Shown in pieces: positions 55,615-64,000 of a stretch of 64,000 nt of DNA (position 1 is its first letter; each line of letters opens with the position of its first letter). A program made the position numbers and the translations under genes. This DNA is from Vreelandella sedimenti (GTDB lineage: Bacteria; Pseudomonadota; Gammaproteobacteria; Pseudomonadales; Halomonadaceae), in the NCBI RefSeq assembly GCF_013416325.1, contig NZ_JACCGK010000001.1, positions 1 through 64,000 on the forward strand, given 5' to 3'. The notes beneath the pieces were generated by a model. The model saw nothing but the letters and a program-made list of their open reading frames with translations, did not search any database and was not told the origin of the DNA.

Positions 55615-56242
55615 CGCGGCCACCTTCGATACCCGTACTGAAACCGCTATCCCGGTAGAGTCCCCGTTAGCCTATAGCTATCGTCGCAGCGGTGCGCCCC
55701 AGGCCGGTGGCCCAAGCCGACTTCAGCTGCGCGAGCGGGCGATGCTGGGGCATCTGATCCTGCGTGGCGGCGCCATCGTGCTCGATGAGGCGGTGCGCGA
55801 CGTGCTGGGGCTCAACCTGCCCGGCCAGCCTCAGACGCTGGTGCAAGATGCCAGCGGTGAACGTTCTATCCAGTGGCTTTCCCCGGACGAGTGGCTGGTG
55901 ATAGTGCCCGGCGGCGAGGAATTCCCGCTGGAGACCAAGCTGCGCGAGCAACTGGGCAGCGCCCACTTTGCGATCAGCGACGTCAGCGGCGGCCAGACCC
56001 TGATCGAGCTTTCCGGCGAGGCGGCCCGCGAGCTGCTGATGAAAACGGTGGTCTACGACGTGCATCCCAGCCACTTCCCGGTGGGCAAGGGTGTCACTAC
56101 CGTCTTCGCCAAGGCGACCACGATCCTTCGTCGTCCCAGTGAAGACCGCTGGGAGCTGGTAATCCGGCGCAGTTTTGCCGACTACTGCTACCGCTGGTTG
56201 CTGGATGCCGGGGCAGAATTCGGCATTAACGTACAACAATAA
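55607..56242 (+). CDS. soxG: Sarcosine oxidase gamma subunit
   Basis: 211 aa. Related to GcvT-like folds, with LNLPGQPQTLV, IQWLSPDEWLVIVPGGEE and SDVSGGQTLIELSGEAARELL, the conserved core of SoxG. Start at ATG 55607 with AAGGGAG upstream, overlapping the end of soxA. It completes the four-subunit enzyme, in order soxBDAG. Confidence 0.94.
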   Translation: MSNAATFDTRTETAIPVESPLAYSYRRSGAPQAGGPSRLQLRERAMLGHLILRGGAIVLDEAVRDVLGLNLPGQPQTLVQDASGERSIQWLSPDEWLVIVPGGEEFPLETKLREQLGSAHFAISDVSGGQTLIELSGEAARELLMKTVVYDVHPSHFPVGKGVTTVFAKATTILRRPSEDRWELVIRRSFADYCYRWLLDAGAEFGINVQQ

Positions 56243-56303
56243 GCGGGCAGGCCGGAACTGCGTTCCGGCCGCTATACCTGCGGTTAACCGAGATACATGA
56301 ACT

Positions 56304-57170
56304 ATGAGCCGAATGAGCGATACCTGGATACTTGCCGCCCAATGCCCAAGCCGCTTGGGGACGGTGGACGTCGTCACACGCTTTCTAAAAGAGCAGCAGT
56401 GCTACATCACTGAACTCAACTCTTTCGATGATCGGCTCGGCGGGCGTTTTTTCATTCGTGCCGAGTTTCGCCCAGAGCTAGACGGGTTCCATGAAGAGAG
56501 CTTCCAGGCCGATTTTGCCGCGCGGGCAGGCGAATTCGACATGCAGTTTGAACTGACTGCGCCGGGTAAACGTACCGGAACCGTGATCCTCGTCTCGAAA
56601 GCGGATCACTGTTTGAATGATCTTCTCTATCGCTATCGCACAGGGCAACTGCCTCTGGATATTAAAGCGGTGATTTCAAACCACCCTGATCTGGAGCCGT
56701 TGGCAACATGGCACGGTCTGCCTTATCACTATCTGCCGATCAGCCCCGAGACGAAATTGCAGCAGGAAGCCCAGGTACGAGAAATCATCGCGGATACCGA
56801 CGCTGAATTGGTGGTGCTGGCAAGGTATATGCAGGTGCTTTCACCTTCCATGTGTGAGCTATTAGCTGGACGGGCGATCAATATTCACCACTCGCTGCTG
56901 CCCGGTTTTAAAGGCGCTAAGCCTTATCATCAGGCGTATGAAAAAGGGGTTAAGCTGGTCGGCGCAACGGCGCACTACATTAATAATGACCTTGATGAAG
57001 GGCCGATTATTGCCCAAGGGGTCGAGCCTGTGGACCACACCCATTACCCTGAGGATCTGGTTGCCAAGGGGCGTGATATCGAGTGCCTCACCCTGGCCAG
57101 GGCGATCAGCTATCACTTGGAACGCCGCGTGTTTTTTTACGCCGGGCGTACGGTAGTGTTCAGTAATTAA
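56304..57170 (+). CDS. purU: Formyltetrahydrofolate deformylase
   Basis: 288 aa. An N-terminal ACT-like domain (SDTWILAAQCPSRLGTVDVVTRFL) is followed by a formyltransferase-like domain (AVISNHPDLEPLA; INIHHSLLPGFKGAKPYHQAYEKGVKLVGATAHY; DEGPIIAQGVEPVDHTHYPEDLVAKGRDIE). The catalytic Asn, His and Asp of the family (IH-H and DEGPI) are present. It releases formate from 10-formyl-THF, recycling THF for SoxA. About 60 bp after soxG, so in the same operon; the freed formate would go to the formate dehydrogenase encoded at 39-43.6 kb. Confidence 0.95.
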   Translation: MSRMSDTWILAAQCPSRLGTVDVVTRFLKEQQCYITELNSFDDRLGGRFFIRAEFRPELDGFHEESFQADFAARAGEFDMQFELTAPGKRTGTVILVSKADHCLNDLLYRYRTGQLPLDIKAVISNHPDLEPLATWHGLPYHYLPISPETKLQQEAQVREIIADTDAELVVLARYMQVLSPSMCELLAGRAINIHHSLLPGFKGAKPYHQAYEKGVKLVGATAHYINNDLDEGPIIAQGVEPVDHTHYPEDLVAKGRDIECLTLARAISYHLERRVFFYAGRTVVFSN

Positions 57171-57255
57171 TGCCTTGTCAGCCTGCGCTCAATACATCAT
57201 AAAACGTTTCAGGCAACGCCTGAGGTTACCTGTTTGTACGATACGAGGTGTTCCA

Positions 57256-58638
57256 ATGCCTATCAGTGTCTTCGACCTTTTCAAGATTGGCGTAGGCCCC
57301 TCCAGCTCCCACACCGTCGGGCCCATGCAGGCGGCGTTTAACTATGTCGCCACGCTGCGCGAACACCGCCTGCTTGATCAGGTGGAACGCCTGGAGGTGC
57401 ATCTTTACGGGTCGCTATCCGCGACGGGGGTCGGGCACGCCACCGATCACGCGATCATTATGGGGCTAATGGGGGAGCGCCCTGACAGGATAGACCCTTC
57501 GATGATTGGCCCCGCCATCCAGGCGCTAAAAGACAGCCAGTTATTGCCGCTGGGCCGCCAAATAGACGTCGATTTCGACTGGAAAAATGATCTTTATTTT
57601 CATGAAGAGAGTTTGCCCCACCACCCTAACGCCATGAAGCTGGCGGCTTTTACGCATCAGGGCGACTTGGTGTATGAAAATACCTATTACTCAGTTGGCG
57701 GCGGCTTTGTGGTTGAACAGGCCCAGGTGGATATGCCGCTGGACGATTTGGGTGGCGTTACCATTCCTTACAACTTCGATACGGCAGACGAACTCTTGGC
57801 GCTATGTAAAAAAGAGCAGCTCAGTGTCAGTCGGCTGATGCTGGAAAACGAGAAAGTATGGCGGACGGAGGAGGAGGTCAGAAACGAACTGTGGCGTATC
57901 TGGCAAGTGATGTGTGAATGCATCGACAATGGATTAACCCACGAAGGGATACTGCCGGGCGGGTTAAACGTTAAGCGCAGGGCTAAGCTGCTTCACCAGC
58001 ATCTTCAAGCGGCAGAGCAGAACGATTGCCTGATCGCCTCAACGTTTTCAGCGATGGAGTGGGTGAATATTTTTGCCCTCGCCGTTAACGAAGAGAATGC
58101 CGCAGGGGGGCGCATGGTAACGGCGCCCACCAACGGCGCCGCAGGCATTATCCCCGCCGTCTTACACTACTATATGAAGTTTCAGCCCAACGCCTGTGAG
58201 AAAAACGTGGTGGATTTTTTGCTGGCGGCAGGCGCCATTGGCATTCTGTGCAAGAAAAATGCCTCGATCTCCGGCGCCGAAGTGGGCTGCCAGGGGGAGG
58301 TCGGATCGGCTTGTGCCATGGCAGCAGCTGGCTTGGCTGATGTGATGGGGGGAACGCCCGAACAAGTCGAGCATGCGGCCGAAATCGGCTTGGAGCACAA
58401 TTTAGGATTAACCTGTGACCCTGTGGGTGGGTTAGTTCAGATTCCCTGTATCGAGCGCAATGCCATCGCAACGGTAAAGGCGATCAATGCAGCTCAGATG
58501 GCATTACGCGGCGATGGCACTCATTTTATCTCGTTGGACAAGGTGATTCGTACCATGCGGGATACCGGCAGGGACATGCTGGATAAGTACAAAGAGACAT
58601 CCAAAGGTGGATTAGCTGTGAATGCTATTGAGTGTTAA
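57256..58638 (+). CDS. sdaA: L-serine ammonia-lyase, iron-sulfur type
   Basis: 460 aa, single-chain type II serine dehydratase. N-terminal [16 protein letters not shown], later [15 protein letters not shown], and conserved cysteines for a 4Fe-4S cluster ([38 protein letters not shown]). It turns serine into pyruvate plus ammonium, the last step that lets betaine feed central metabolism. Start at ATG 57256, with GAGGTG upstream. On the same strand 85 bp after purU, so likely in the glyA-sox-purU transcript. Confidence 0.95.
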   Translation: MPISVFDLFKIGVGPSSSHTVGPMQAAFNYVATLREHRLLDQVERLEVHLYGSLSATGVGHATDHAIIMGLMGERPDRIDPSMIGPAIQALKDSQLLPLGRQIDVDFDWKNDLYFHEESLPHHPNAMKLAAFTHQGDLVYENTYYSVGGGFVVEQAQVDMPLDDLGGVTIPYNFDTADELLALCKKEQLSVSRLMLENEKVWRTEEEVRNELWRIWQVMCECIDNGLTHEGILPGGLNVKRRAKLLHQHLQAAEQNDCLIASTFSAMEWVNIFALAVNEENAAGGRMVTAPTNGAAGIIPAVLHYYMKFQPNACEKNVVDFLLAAGAIGILCKKNASISGAEVGCQGEVGSACAMAAAGLADVMGGTPEQVEHAAEIGLEHNLGLTCDPVGGLVQIPCIERNAIATVKAINAAQMALRGDGTHFISLDKVIRTMRDTGRDMLDKYKETSKGGLAVNAIEC

Positions 58639-58699
58639 CAAGCCCTAGTAACGATGCAGCAACCCTCTGATAGCAACCCAATGGCTAGTGTGAACCACG

Positions 58700-59983
58700 T
58701 CAGGCTGACGCTTGCTCCGAGAGCGGTTGTAAAGCCGCATCCTGTTGTCGCTGATAAGCTTTGATGCGTTCAACCAAGTACTCAGCGTCAGCCGCCACAC
58801 CAGAGAACCTCCCAGAGCCCCAGGTATGCAGCCATGGTAGGCCAATAAAGTAGAGGCCGGGTTGTTGGGTGACACCGCGTTTGTGTATGGGATGGCCCTG
58901 ACCATTGAATACCGAGGCATCAAGCCAGTGAAAGTCAGGGCGAAAGCCGATGCACCAGATAATGGTGCTAATCCCTGCGTTGGCCAGATTTAGCTCGGAA
59001 CGCTCTTGGTTCGGTTCCCAGCACGGCGTGTACTCGGGCGCTGGTGGGGCCTCGATGCCCTGGGAAGCGATATAGGCATCAATTCGCTGGTTTATGTTGC
59101 AGTAAACACTGTCGGCATGATCAAGGTTGGCTTTCAAATTATCGCGGAAGATAAAGTCCCCATTGCGGTACTCTTCTAATAGCCCGAATAGCTCCATACC
59201 TTCGAGAGCGAACTTACGCAGGTCGATTTCCCGGCCCCCATCACGCCCTGTAACATAGTGGTTGGTGTTATCTCTTACTCCCTCACGTAATGGGTGCTGA
59301 TCGACCGACATCTCGTAGTAGCCCATTTCATCAAGCCATTCGACAACATCTTTGCCGCGATATTGACGCGCCACGCGCGGGGCATCACCAGTGGCGAGGA
59401 AGACTTTTCGCCCAGCAATGTGCAGGTCTTCGGCAAGCTGGGCGCCAGACTGGCCGGAGCCCACCACCAACACCGACCCCTCGGGTAACTGTTCAGGGCT
59501 TCGGTATTCCGCGGAATGTAGCTGGAACAACCGATCGGGCAATCGCTCTGCCATACGTGGAATGATAGGGAGATGATAACCGCCGGAGGCCACCACGACC
59601 TGATCCGCGCTAAACTCACCCTCGGAACTCTTCACTTCGTACTTCCCGTTGCTATTCAGACTGACGCGATTAACGGCAACGCCTTCGAGGGCGGGAGGCT
59701 GAACCTTGGCAGCAAAGCGGTCAAGGTAAGCGACGACGTCGTCTCGTTTCATAAAGCCTTTAGGGTCATTCCCGTCGTAGGGGTGATCGGGTAGCTGGCA
59801 CTGCCAATTCGGCGTCACTAAGGTGAATGAATCCCAACGCGCTGTCTGCCAGCTATGCATTAAGCTGTGTTTCTCTATAACGAGATGGTCGATTGCCTGT
59901 TGTTGAAGGTAGTGGCTGACGGATAGCCCCGCCTGACCGCCACCGATGATAATGGCAGAATAGTGCTTACGTAGGTCTTTCAT
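58700..59983 (-). CDS. MSMEG_0569-type flavin-dependent oxidoreductase (NitH)
   Basis: About 427 aa. Group-B flavoprotein monooxygenase layout: FAD motif SAIIIGGGQAGLSVSHYL near the N-terminus and NADPH motif GSVLVVGSGQSGAQLAEDLH at about residue 178. It is the last gene of a six-gene set that corresponds, in order, to nitC-nitD-nitE-nitF-nitG-nitH of the Nit1C cluster. It likely oxidises a small amine- or nitrile-linked substrate. ATG 59983 has GAGAGAG upstream; the longer frame starts with TTG. Its true substrate is not established. Confidence 0.85.
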   Translation of the reverse strand: MKDLRKHYSAIIIGGGQAGLSVSHYLQQQAIDHLVIEKHSLMHSWQTARWDSFTLVTPNWQCQLPDHPYDGNDPKGFMKRDDVVAYLDRFAAKVQPPALEGVAVNRVSLNSNGKYEVKSSEGEFSADQVVVASGGYHLPIIPRMAERLPDRLFQLHSAEYRSPEQLPEGSVLVVGSGQSGAQLAEDLHIAGRKVFLATGDAPRVARQYRGKDVVEWLDEMGYYEMSVDQHPLREGVRDNTNHYVTGRDGGREIDLRKFALEGMELFGLLEEYRNGDFIFRDNLKANLDHADSVYCNINQRIDAYIASQGIEAPPAPEYTPCWEPNQERSELNLANAGISTIIWCIGFRPDFHWLDASVFNGQGHPIHKRGVTQQPGLYFIGLPWLHTWGSGRFSGVAADAEYLVERIKAYQRQQDAALQPLSEQASA

Positions 59984-60024
59984 ATCGCTCTCTCTTTGCA
60001 ACGATTGATGAGATGTTTGATGTG

Positions 60025-60309
60025 CTAGTCGATGCGGATAATTTCGACCATGTCCTGCGGATTATTGCCAAACTGCTGGGCTTTGGCCTTGATGACCGTC
60101 GACTGATCCATGGCACTGGAGCAGAAGAAGCCGAATTTTTGTTCGACGCGCTGGCTGGCCGCCTCTAAGGCTGTGTCGGCGCGCTCCACAAAAGCATCGA
60201 CGCTGAGACGCTCGCCGACCTGGAAGTACTCCTTTACGACGGTAGAGGGTGAGTAACACTGGTCTTCGCTGCCATCTGGCCAGCGAACGTGGAAGTGTAT
60301 GGCTGGCAT
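60025..60309 (-). CDS. MSMEG_0570-type small protein (NitG)
   Basis: 94 aa, no signal or membrane segment. It matches the small conserved member of nitrilase-1 clusters (AIHFHVRWPDGSEDQCYSPSTVVKEYF). A Cys-containing stretch FGFFCSSAMDQS is near the middle. Function unknown; it may be an accessory or binding subunit. Start at ATG 60309, with GGAG 8 nt before it, just after the nitF stop. Confidence 0.85.
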   Translation of the reverse strand: MPAIHFHVRWPDGSEDQCYSPSTVVKEYFQVGERLSVDAFVERADTALEAASQRVEQKFGFFCSSAMDQSTVIKAKAQQFGNNPQDMVEIIRID

Positions 60310-60311
60310 GC

Positions 60312-61313
60312 TCAAAGCTCCTGTTGGGGAATGGGCATTTGGGGGCGACTCAGCCCAGTTAATGGAGTCGTTGCAAGGTCATGGAACAACTGGCGATCAT
60401 TGTCGGTTTCTACCCAGAACTGCGGTGAGGAAACGATCTCGCCGATCTGCGCGGCGGCGATGCCACGGGCACGGAAGCGCTCTAGCAGCATGGGGAGGTG
60501 CTCATTATCCGTGGTGAGCAGGTAACCGAAGCTAGGGAAGGTGCATAACCAGTCCTCCCAAGTGACTTTCTCGGGTTTCGGGATGGCGTCAAGGTTAATG
60601 CTCACACCTACATCAGCGCTCTCCATGAGCATTAAGGTGGTACCGAGGAGACCGGCCTGACTAATATCTTTGGCGGCGATAGCCAAGCCCGCTTCAGCAA
60701 TACAGGGAAGTAGTTCGATGTCGCCACGCAAACGTTCAGCGGGCGCCGTTGTGGCCGCGTTCCAATTCAGATAGGGCGCTTGATAGGCGCCGCGCAGGTC
60801 GATAGCCGCCACTAATAATTGCCCAGGCCGCGCCGCAAAACTGCTCAGCAGGCAGTGGGCACGACCCAGGATGCCAACCGCCAATTGCGGCTGATTGGAG
60901 CGCAGGTTGGTGTGGCCACCGACGATGGGAATGCGGAAGGTGTCGGCGGCCTCACGCATGCCTTTGGCAATTAGTTCAGCGCTTTCTGGGTTATGGCTCC
61001 ATAGGGCATTGACGATTGCCTGGGGCCGCCCGCCCATTGCGGCGATATCACTGACGTTAACCATCACCGAACACCAGCCAGCAAACCAAGGATCCTCGGC
61101 GACGAAGGCGGTAAGTAGCCCTTCTATCGCCAACAGTGTGTAGCCTTCACCGCTGGGAATGGCCGCGGTATCGTCGCCGTTGGGGTGCCAGCCATCGGGC
61201 AGTGCTGTCAGGTTGGGAGCGATCCGCGCGATGTCGGCCTTATGGGCAAGACCACTATAATCGTGCACTTTCTGGAGCAGTTCTGTTAGGTCGAGTCGTT
61301 GCTTTTGGCTCAT
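60312..61313 (-). CDS. AIR-synthase-like ATP-binding protein (sll0787 type, NitF)
   Basis: 333 aa, PurM/ThiL/HypE-like fold. Conserved portions: GDDTAAIPSGEGYTLLAIEGL (metal/ATP region), NVSDIAAMGGRPQAIVNALW and IVGGHTNLRSNQPQLAVGILG. This superfamily uses ATP to activate amides or transfer phosphate. In Nit1C clusters it accompanies a nitrilase and a radical SAM enzyme; the reaction is unknown. Its start overlaps the nitE stop (ATGA), so translation is coupled. Confidence 0.88.
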   Translation of the reverse strand: MSQKQRLDLTELLQKVHDYSGLAHKADIARIAPNLTALPDGWHPNGDDTAAIPSGEGYTLLAIEGLLTAFVAEDPWFAGWCSVMVNVSDIAAMGGRPQAIVNALWSHNPESAELIAKGMREAADTFRIPIVGGHTNLRSNQPQLAVGILGRAHCLLSSFAARPGQLLVAAIDLRGAYQAPYLNWNAATTAPAERLRGDIELLPCIAEAGLAIAAKDISQAGLLGTTLMLMESADVGVSINLDAIPKPEKVTWEDWLCTFPSFGYLLTTDNEHLPMLLERFRARGIAAAQIGEIVSSPQFWVETDNDRQLFHDLATTPLTGLSRPQMPIPQQEL

Positions 61314-61918
61314 GATGCTTGTCTCAGTGTGGGGGCTGAAAGGATCTTAAGCAGCCCAGGCGCCAGCTCAGCGAGAGGTTGGCATTGACGCCCAGGCAGA
61401 ACAAAGCCGCTAAGAGGAGAGTGGCAAGGGGGGTAGTGGGTAAGGTCGGCCTCCATGACGACATGAGGTCGATCAAGGATTAACTCCTCTCCAATGCTTC
61501 GCCAGTGCAACTGTTGAAAAAGTGCCTCATTCTGGGCCTGTACCCGGGCCAAAAAGCGTTGGCAGCCCAATGCATGAGCGCTGGAGACGGCCAGCCGAAT
61601 CAGCGTGGAGCCTAGGCGGACTTGGGCGCGGAAGGCTGGGTCAACAGCAAGACGCGAACCATGCCAGAGTCCAGGTTCTGATTCGTGAATACGCACCGTC
61701 CCCACCACTTGCTCATACCATCCTCCTGTGCACCCTAAAGCGACGAGTAGGTGGGCTGAGTCATCGATGGCATCTCGGTCGTCCTGATCAAATATTGCCT
61801 GCTCATCGCAGAAAACGCGCCGCCGCAATGCCAGTGCTTCATCGGTTTCCCAAGGCAGGCTCGCCCACTTGATCCGGTAGTTGGAATAGGCCGAATAGGC
61901 GTCGGATGTTGACATCAT
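61310..61918 (-). CDS. GNAT-family acetyltransferase (MSMEG_0567/sll0786 type, NitE)
   Basis: 202 aa. GNAT core with LRRRVFCDEQAIFDQDDRD at the start, GTVRIHES and GLWHGSRLAVDPAFRAQVRLGSTLIRLAVSSAHALGC (acetyl-CoA pyrophosphate loop region, somewhat altered from the usual R/QxxGxG/A). Also FQQLHWRSIGEELILDRPHVVMEA. It is found next to the AIR-synthase-like gene in cyanobacterial and mycobacterial clusters. It likely acylates a pathway intermediate. GAGGAG lies 6 nt before the ATG. Confidence 0.86.
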   Translation of the reverse strand: MMSTSDAYSAYSNYRIKWASLPWETDEALALRRRVFCDEQAIFDQDDRDAIDDSAHLLVALGCTGGWYEQVVGTVRIHESEPGLWHGSRLAVDPAFRAQVRLGSTLIRLAVSSAHALGCQRFLARVQAQNEALFQQLHWRSIGEELILDRPHVVMEADLTHYPPCHSPLSGFVLPGRQCQPLAELAPGLLKILSAPTLRQAS

Positions 61919-61951
61919 CGGGCACTCCTCTATTAAGCGTTTCGCGTGCTG

Positions 61952-63046
61952 TTAGCGCTCGTACTCAGACAACGTTGAACAGGCACCGCAACGCCCGCAG
62001 CCCGCTTTGATATCGCTAGAGCGCAACGCTGCGAGCTTGAGACGTCTGCCCAACGGCGCCAGGATCGACTCCATAAAGTCGGCGCTGGGCGGCTTATGAT
62101 CTTCTAATGGCGTGCCGTTAATCGGCACGAACGGCACTACAAAGGGATAAACGCCGATTTCGATTAGGTGTTGGCAGGTTTCTAAAATGGCCTCGCGGGT
62201 ATCCCCGAGCCCGGCAAGAATATAAGTGCTGACTTGCCCGCGGCCAAAGACGTCAACAGCATCGCGAAACGCCTGCATATACTCTTCGATGCCAACCTCG
62301 GCCTTGCCTGGCATCAGCGTTTTTCTTAGCGAAGGTGTGACCACTTCGAGATGCATGCCAAGGCTGTCAATGCCAGTTTCCTTCATGCGGGCATACCAAA
62401 CGGGATCCTTCGGCGGCTCGCACTGACCTTGCAGCGGAAGATCCACGGCCGCTTTGATGGCCCTGGCACTTTCGCAAAGGACGCTGGCTCCTCGGTCAGG
62501 CGTGGCTGGTGTTCCGGTAGTCATGACCATATGTTTGACACCGTCGAGCTCGACAGCAGCCTTAGCCACCTCGGCCAGTTGGTTTGGGGACTTATGTGCA
62601 ATGGTGCGCCCGGCTTGGAGTGATTGACCAATCGAGCAGAATTTGCAGGCTTTGCGCCTGCTCTCATAACGGATGCATGTTTGCAGTACCGTCGTGGCCA
62701 GTACATCGCGGCTATGCAATGTGGCGATATGCGTGTAGGGGACGCCGTCAGCGGTTTGCAGGTCGTAGAAGTGGGGCGTATCTGCAAAGGTAATATCGGC
62801 CATAGGAATTGTGTTTTCAGTTAGCCGATGCCCTTCATCACATGACTCTACGCTAAACGGTGAACGCCATGCCGACTGGGTATAGACGGGCACCATCATA
62901 GTGATTCCATCGATGGTTATTGCCTGATGGTCAGAAGGGCCAGCGCCGCCCCGTCGGCTGACATGCTCTTGTGATGCATCCTGCAGGCGTACGCCATGGG
63001 TTTGAAGTTCCGTGAACAAGCGTGAGCGATCGGCGAGATTACGCAT
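61952..63046 (-). CDS. MSMEG_0568-type radical SAM protein (NitD)
   Basis: About 364 aa. A radical SAM-like barrel holds an unusual cysteine motif, C-x9-C-x2-C (C124, C134 and C137, in [18 protein letters not shown]), not the usual C-x3-C-x2-C. A C-terminal C-x2-C-x2-C (C350, C353, C356) may bind an auxiliary cluster. A G-rich segment ([11 protein letters not shown]) resembles the SAM-binding GGEP region. ATG 63046 has AAGGAG 6 nt upstream and overlaps the end of the nitrilase gene by 8 bp. Substrate unknown; it is a hallmark gene of the Nit1C cluster. Confidence 0.88.
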   Translation of the reverse strand: MRNLADRSRLFTELQTHGVRLQDASQEHVSRRGGAGPSDHQAITIDGITMMVPVYTQSAWRSPFSVESCDEGHRLTENTIPMADITFADTPHFYDLQTADGVPYTHIATLHSRDVLATTVLQTCIRYESRRKACKFCSIGQSLQAGRTIAHKSPNQLAEVAKAAVELDGVKHMVMTTGTPATPDRGASVLCESARAIKAAVDLPLQGQCEPPKDPVWYARMKETGIDSLGMHLEVVTPSLRKTLMPGKAEVGIEEYMQAFRDAVDVFGRGQVSTYILAGLGDTREAILETCQHLIEIGVYPFVVPFVPINGTPLEDHKPPSADFMESILAPLGRRLKLAALRSSDIKAGCGRCGACSTLSEYER

Positions 63047-64000
63047 CTTCATCTCCTTGGGCATTATGGCCCTGAGCGGAAGTGGCCAGTGGCTGGCAGC
63101 AGTGGGCGGGCATATCGTTAATGACTAGGCTCAATAGTTCAGGGCGGGCATAGTGGCCCACCGAATCCATCATTCGCTTACGCTTGGTAATCAGGGCGAA
63201 ATCCAGGTCGGCAATGACGATGCCTTCTCCTTTGCGCAGCGGCTCGGCCAAGTGCTTACCTTCTGGCGAGATAATGGCGGTGTTACAGCCATCACGCAGA
63301 GCACGTTGTAGCGTGGTGTCGGGGGTAATGGATTCGATTTGGGAGTCGGTTAGCCAGCCGGTGGCGTTAACCACAAAACAACCCGCTTCAAGGGCATGGT
63401 GACGGATGGTCACCTCAATTTGATCCGCGAAGACTGGGCCGACCAGCGAGCCAGGAAACTGGCTGCAGTGGATCTGCTCGTGCTGGGTCATCAGGGCATA
63501 ACGTGCCAACGGATTGTAGTGCTCCCAGCAGGCCAGGGCGCCAACACGGCCCATGGCGCTATCCACCACCTTCAAGCCCGAGGCATCGCCCTGGCCCCAA
63601 ATCATGCGTTCGTGGTAGGTCGGCGTGAGCTTTCGGCGTTTCAGCAACAGACGCCCGTCGCTATCAAAGATCAGTTGAGTATTGTAGAGGGTGCCATGAT
63701 CACGCTCATTAACGCCAAGCACGACGACGATGCTCAGGGTGCGAGCGCGCTCAGCGACAGCATCAGTGATCGGGCCTGGTACCACCACGGCCTGTTCATA
63801 CAGCCGTATGTGCTCGGCGCCACAGGCCACGGCGGGGTAGACAAATGAAAAGTACGGATAGTAGGGAACGAAGGTTTCGGGGAACACGATCAGCTCAGCC
63901 CCCTTGCTGGCCGCTTCGTCGATTGCATCCAGTACCTTGACCAGCGTGCCGCCAACACTCTCAAGATCGGGAGAAAGCTGAGCGGCAGCGGCCCGCACTA
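63039..64000 (-). CDS. Nitrilase of the Nit1C type (NitC), 5' end outside the window
   Basis: At least 319 residues are visible. The catalytic triad is present: Glu in [10 protein letters not shown], Lys in [13 protein letters not shown] and Cys in [16 protein letters not shown]. The sequence closely resembles Synechocystis Nit6803-type enzymes, including [10 protein letters not shown] and [18 protein letters not shown]. It hydrolyses nitriles to acids plus ammonia. The family usually begins about 10-15 residues before RAAAAQ, so the true start lies past the right edge; the GTG at 63998 is probably an internal Val. It leads the cluster nitC-D-E-F-G-H; nitB, if present, is off the window. Confidence 0.92.
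   Translation of the reverse strand, partial: VRAAAAQLSPDLESVGGTLVKVLDAIDEAASKGAELIVFPETFVPYYPYFSFVYPAVACGAEHIRLYEQAVVVPGPITDAVAERARTLSIVVVLGVNERDHGTLYNTQLIFDSDGRLLLKRRKLTPTYHERMIWGQGDASGLKVVDSAMGRVGALACWEHYNPLARYALMTQHEQIHCSQFPGSLVGPVFADQIEVTIRHHALEAGCFVVNATGWLTDSQIESITPDTTLQRALRDGCNTAIISPEGKHLAEPLRKGEGIVIADLDFALITKRKRMMDSVGHYARPELLSLVINDMPAHCCQPLATSAQGHNAQGDEDA

Overview
The window looks like a chromosomal segment of a moderately halophilic gammaproteobacterium, most likely Halomonas or a close relative. I infer this from the acidic exported proteins, the moderately high GC content, and the combination of a complete glycine betaine catabolic locus with BCCT and tripartite (TTT) transporters. 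Synteny of the betaine genes resembles Pseudomonas (gbdR, dgcAB-etf, gbcAB, soxBDAG). No rRNA, tRNA, IS element, phage or CRISPR array is visible.

Layout. 0-6 kb: a PAS-GGDEF diguanylate cyclase, a CDF metal exporter, a DsbA-like/M23 peptidase pair and two tandem LysR regulators. 6-8.7 kb: a glutathione S-transferase and a PNPOx-like/ferredoxin-reductase fusion. 8.7-14.8 kb: a probable catabolic operon on the minus strand (cupin, tctC, tctB, tctA, two SDRs) read divergently from an IclR regulator. 15-18 kb: rnk, gdhA and a NYN-domain protein. 18-22 kb: IclR, an amine/amino-acid oxidase and an NhaC-type transporter. 21.7-25.8 kb: a patch with signs of rearrangement, holding 23-bp tandem repeats, a decayed partial copy of a small ORF-lysE locus, a flavin reductase, LysE, a DUF4143-type ATPase and a broken MFS gene.

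26-58.6 kb is a near-continuous glycine betaine to pyruvate locus. It holds gbdR (AraC-type activator), a dipeptidase-like gene, a PA5397-like gene, dgcA-dgcB-etfA-etfB (dimethylglycine demethylation), a BCCT transporter, formaldehyde dehydrogenase fdhA, a two-gene NAD-dependent formate dehydrogenase, an orphan dgcA-like gene with a TetR regulator, the divergent gbcA/gbcB (betaine to dimethylglycine), glyA-soxBDAG-purU (sarcosine to glycine to serine, with C1 recycling) and L-serine dehydratase. Together they turn betaine into pyruvate. The methyl carbons leave as formaldehyde, methylene-THF or formate and are oxidised to CO2 with gain of NADH.

58.7-64 kb holds a Nit1C-type cluster on the minus strand (nitC to nitH: nitrilase, radical SAM, GNAT, AIR-synthase-like, small MSMEG_0570-type protein, flavoprotein). 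Its nitrilase gene runs off the right edge. This conserved cluster has been linked to cyanide/nitrile nitrogen assimilation, but the chemistry of most of its members is not established, and it is the most interesting accessory system here. All functional statements come from reading sequence motifs and gene order; no database search was run.
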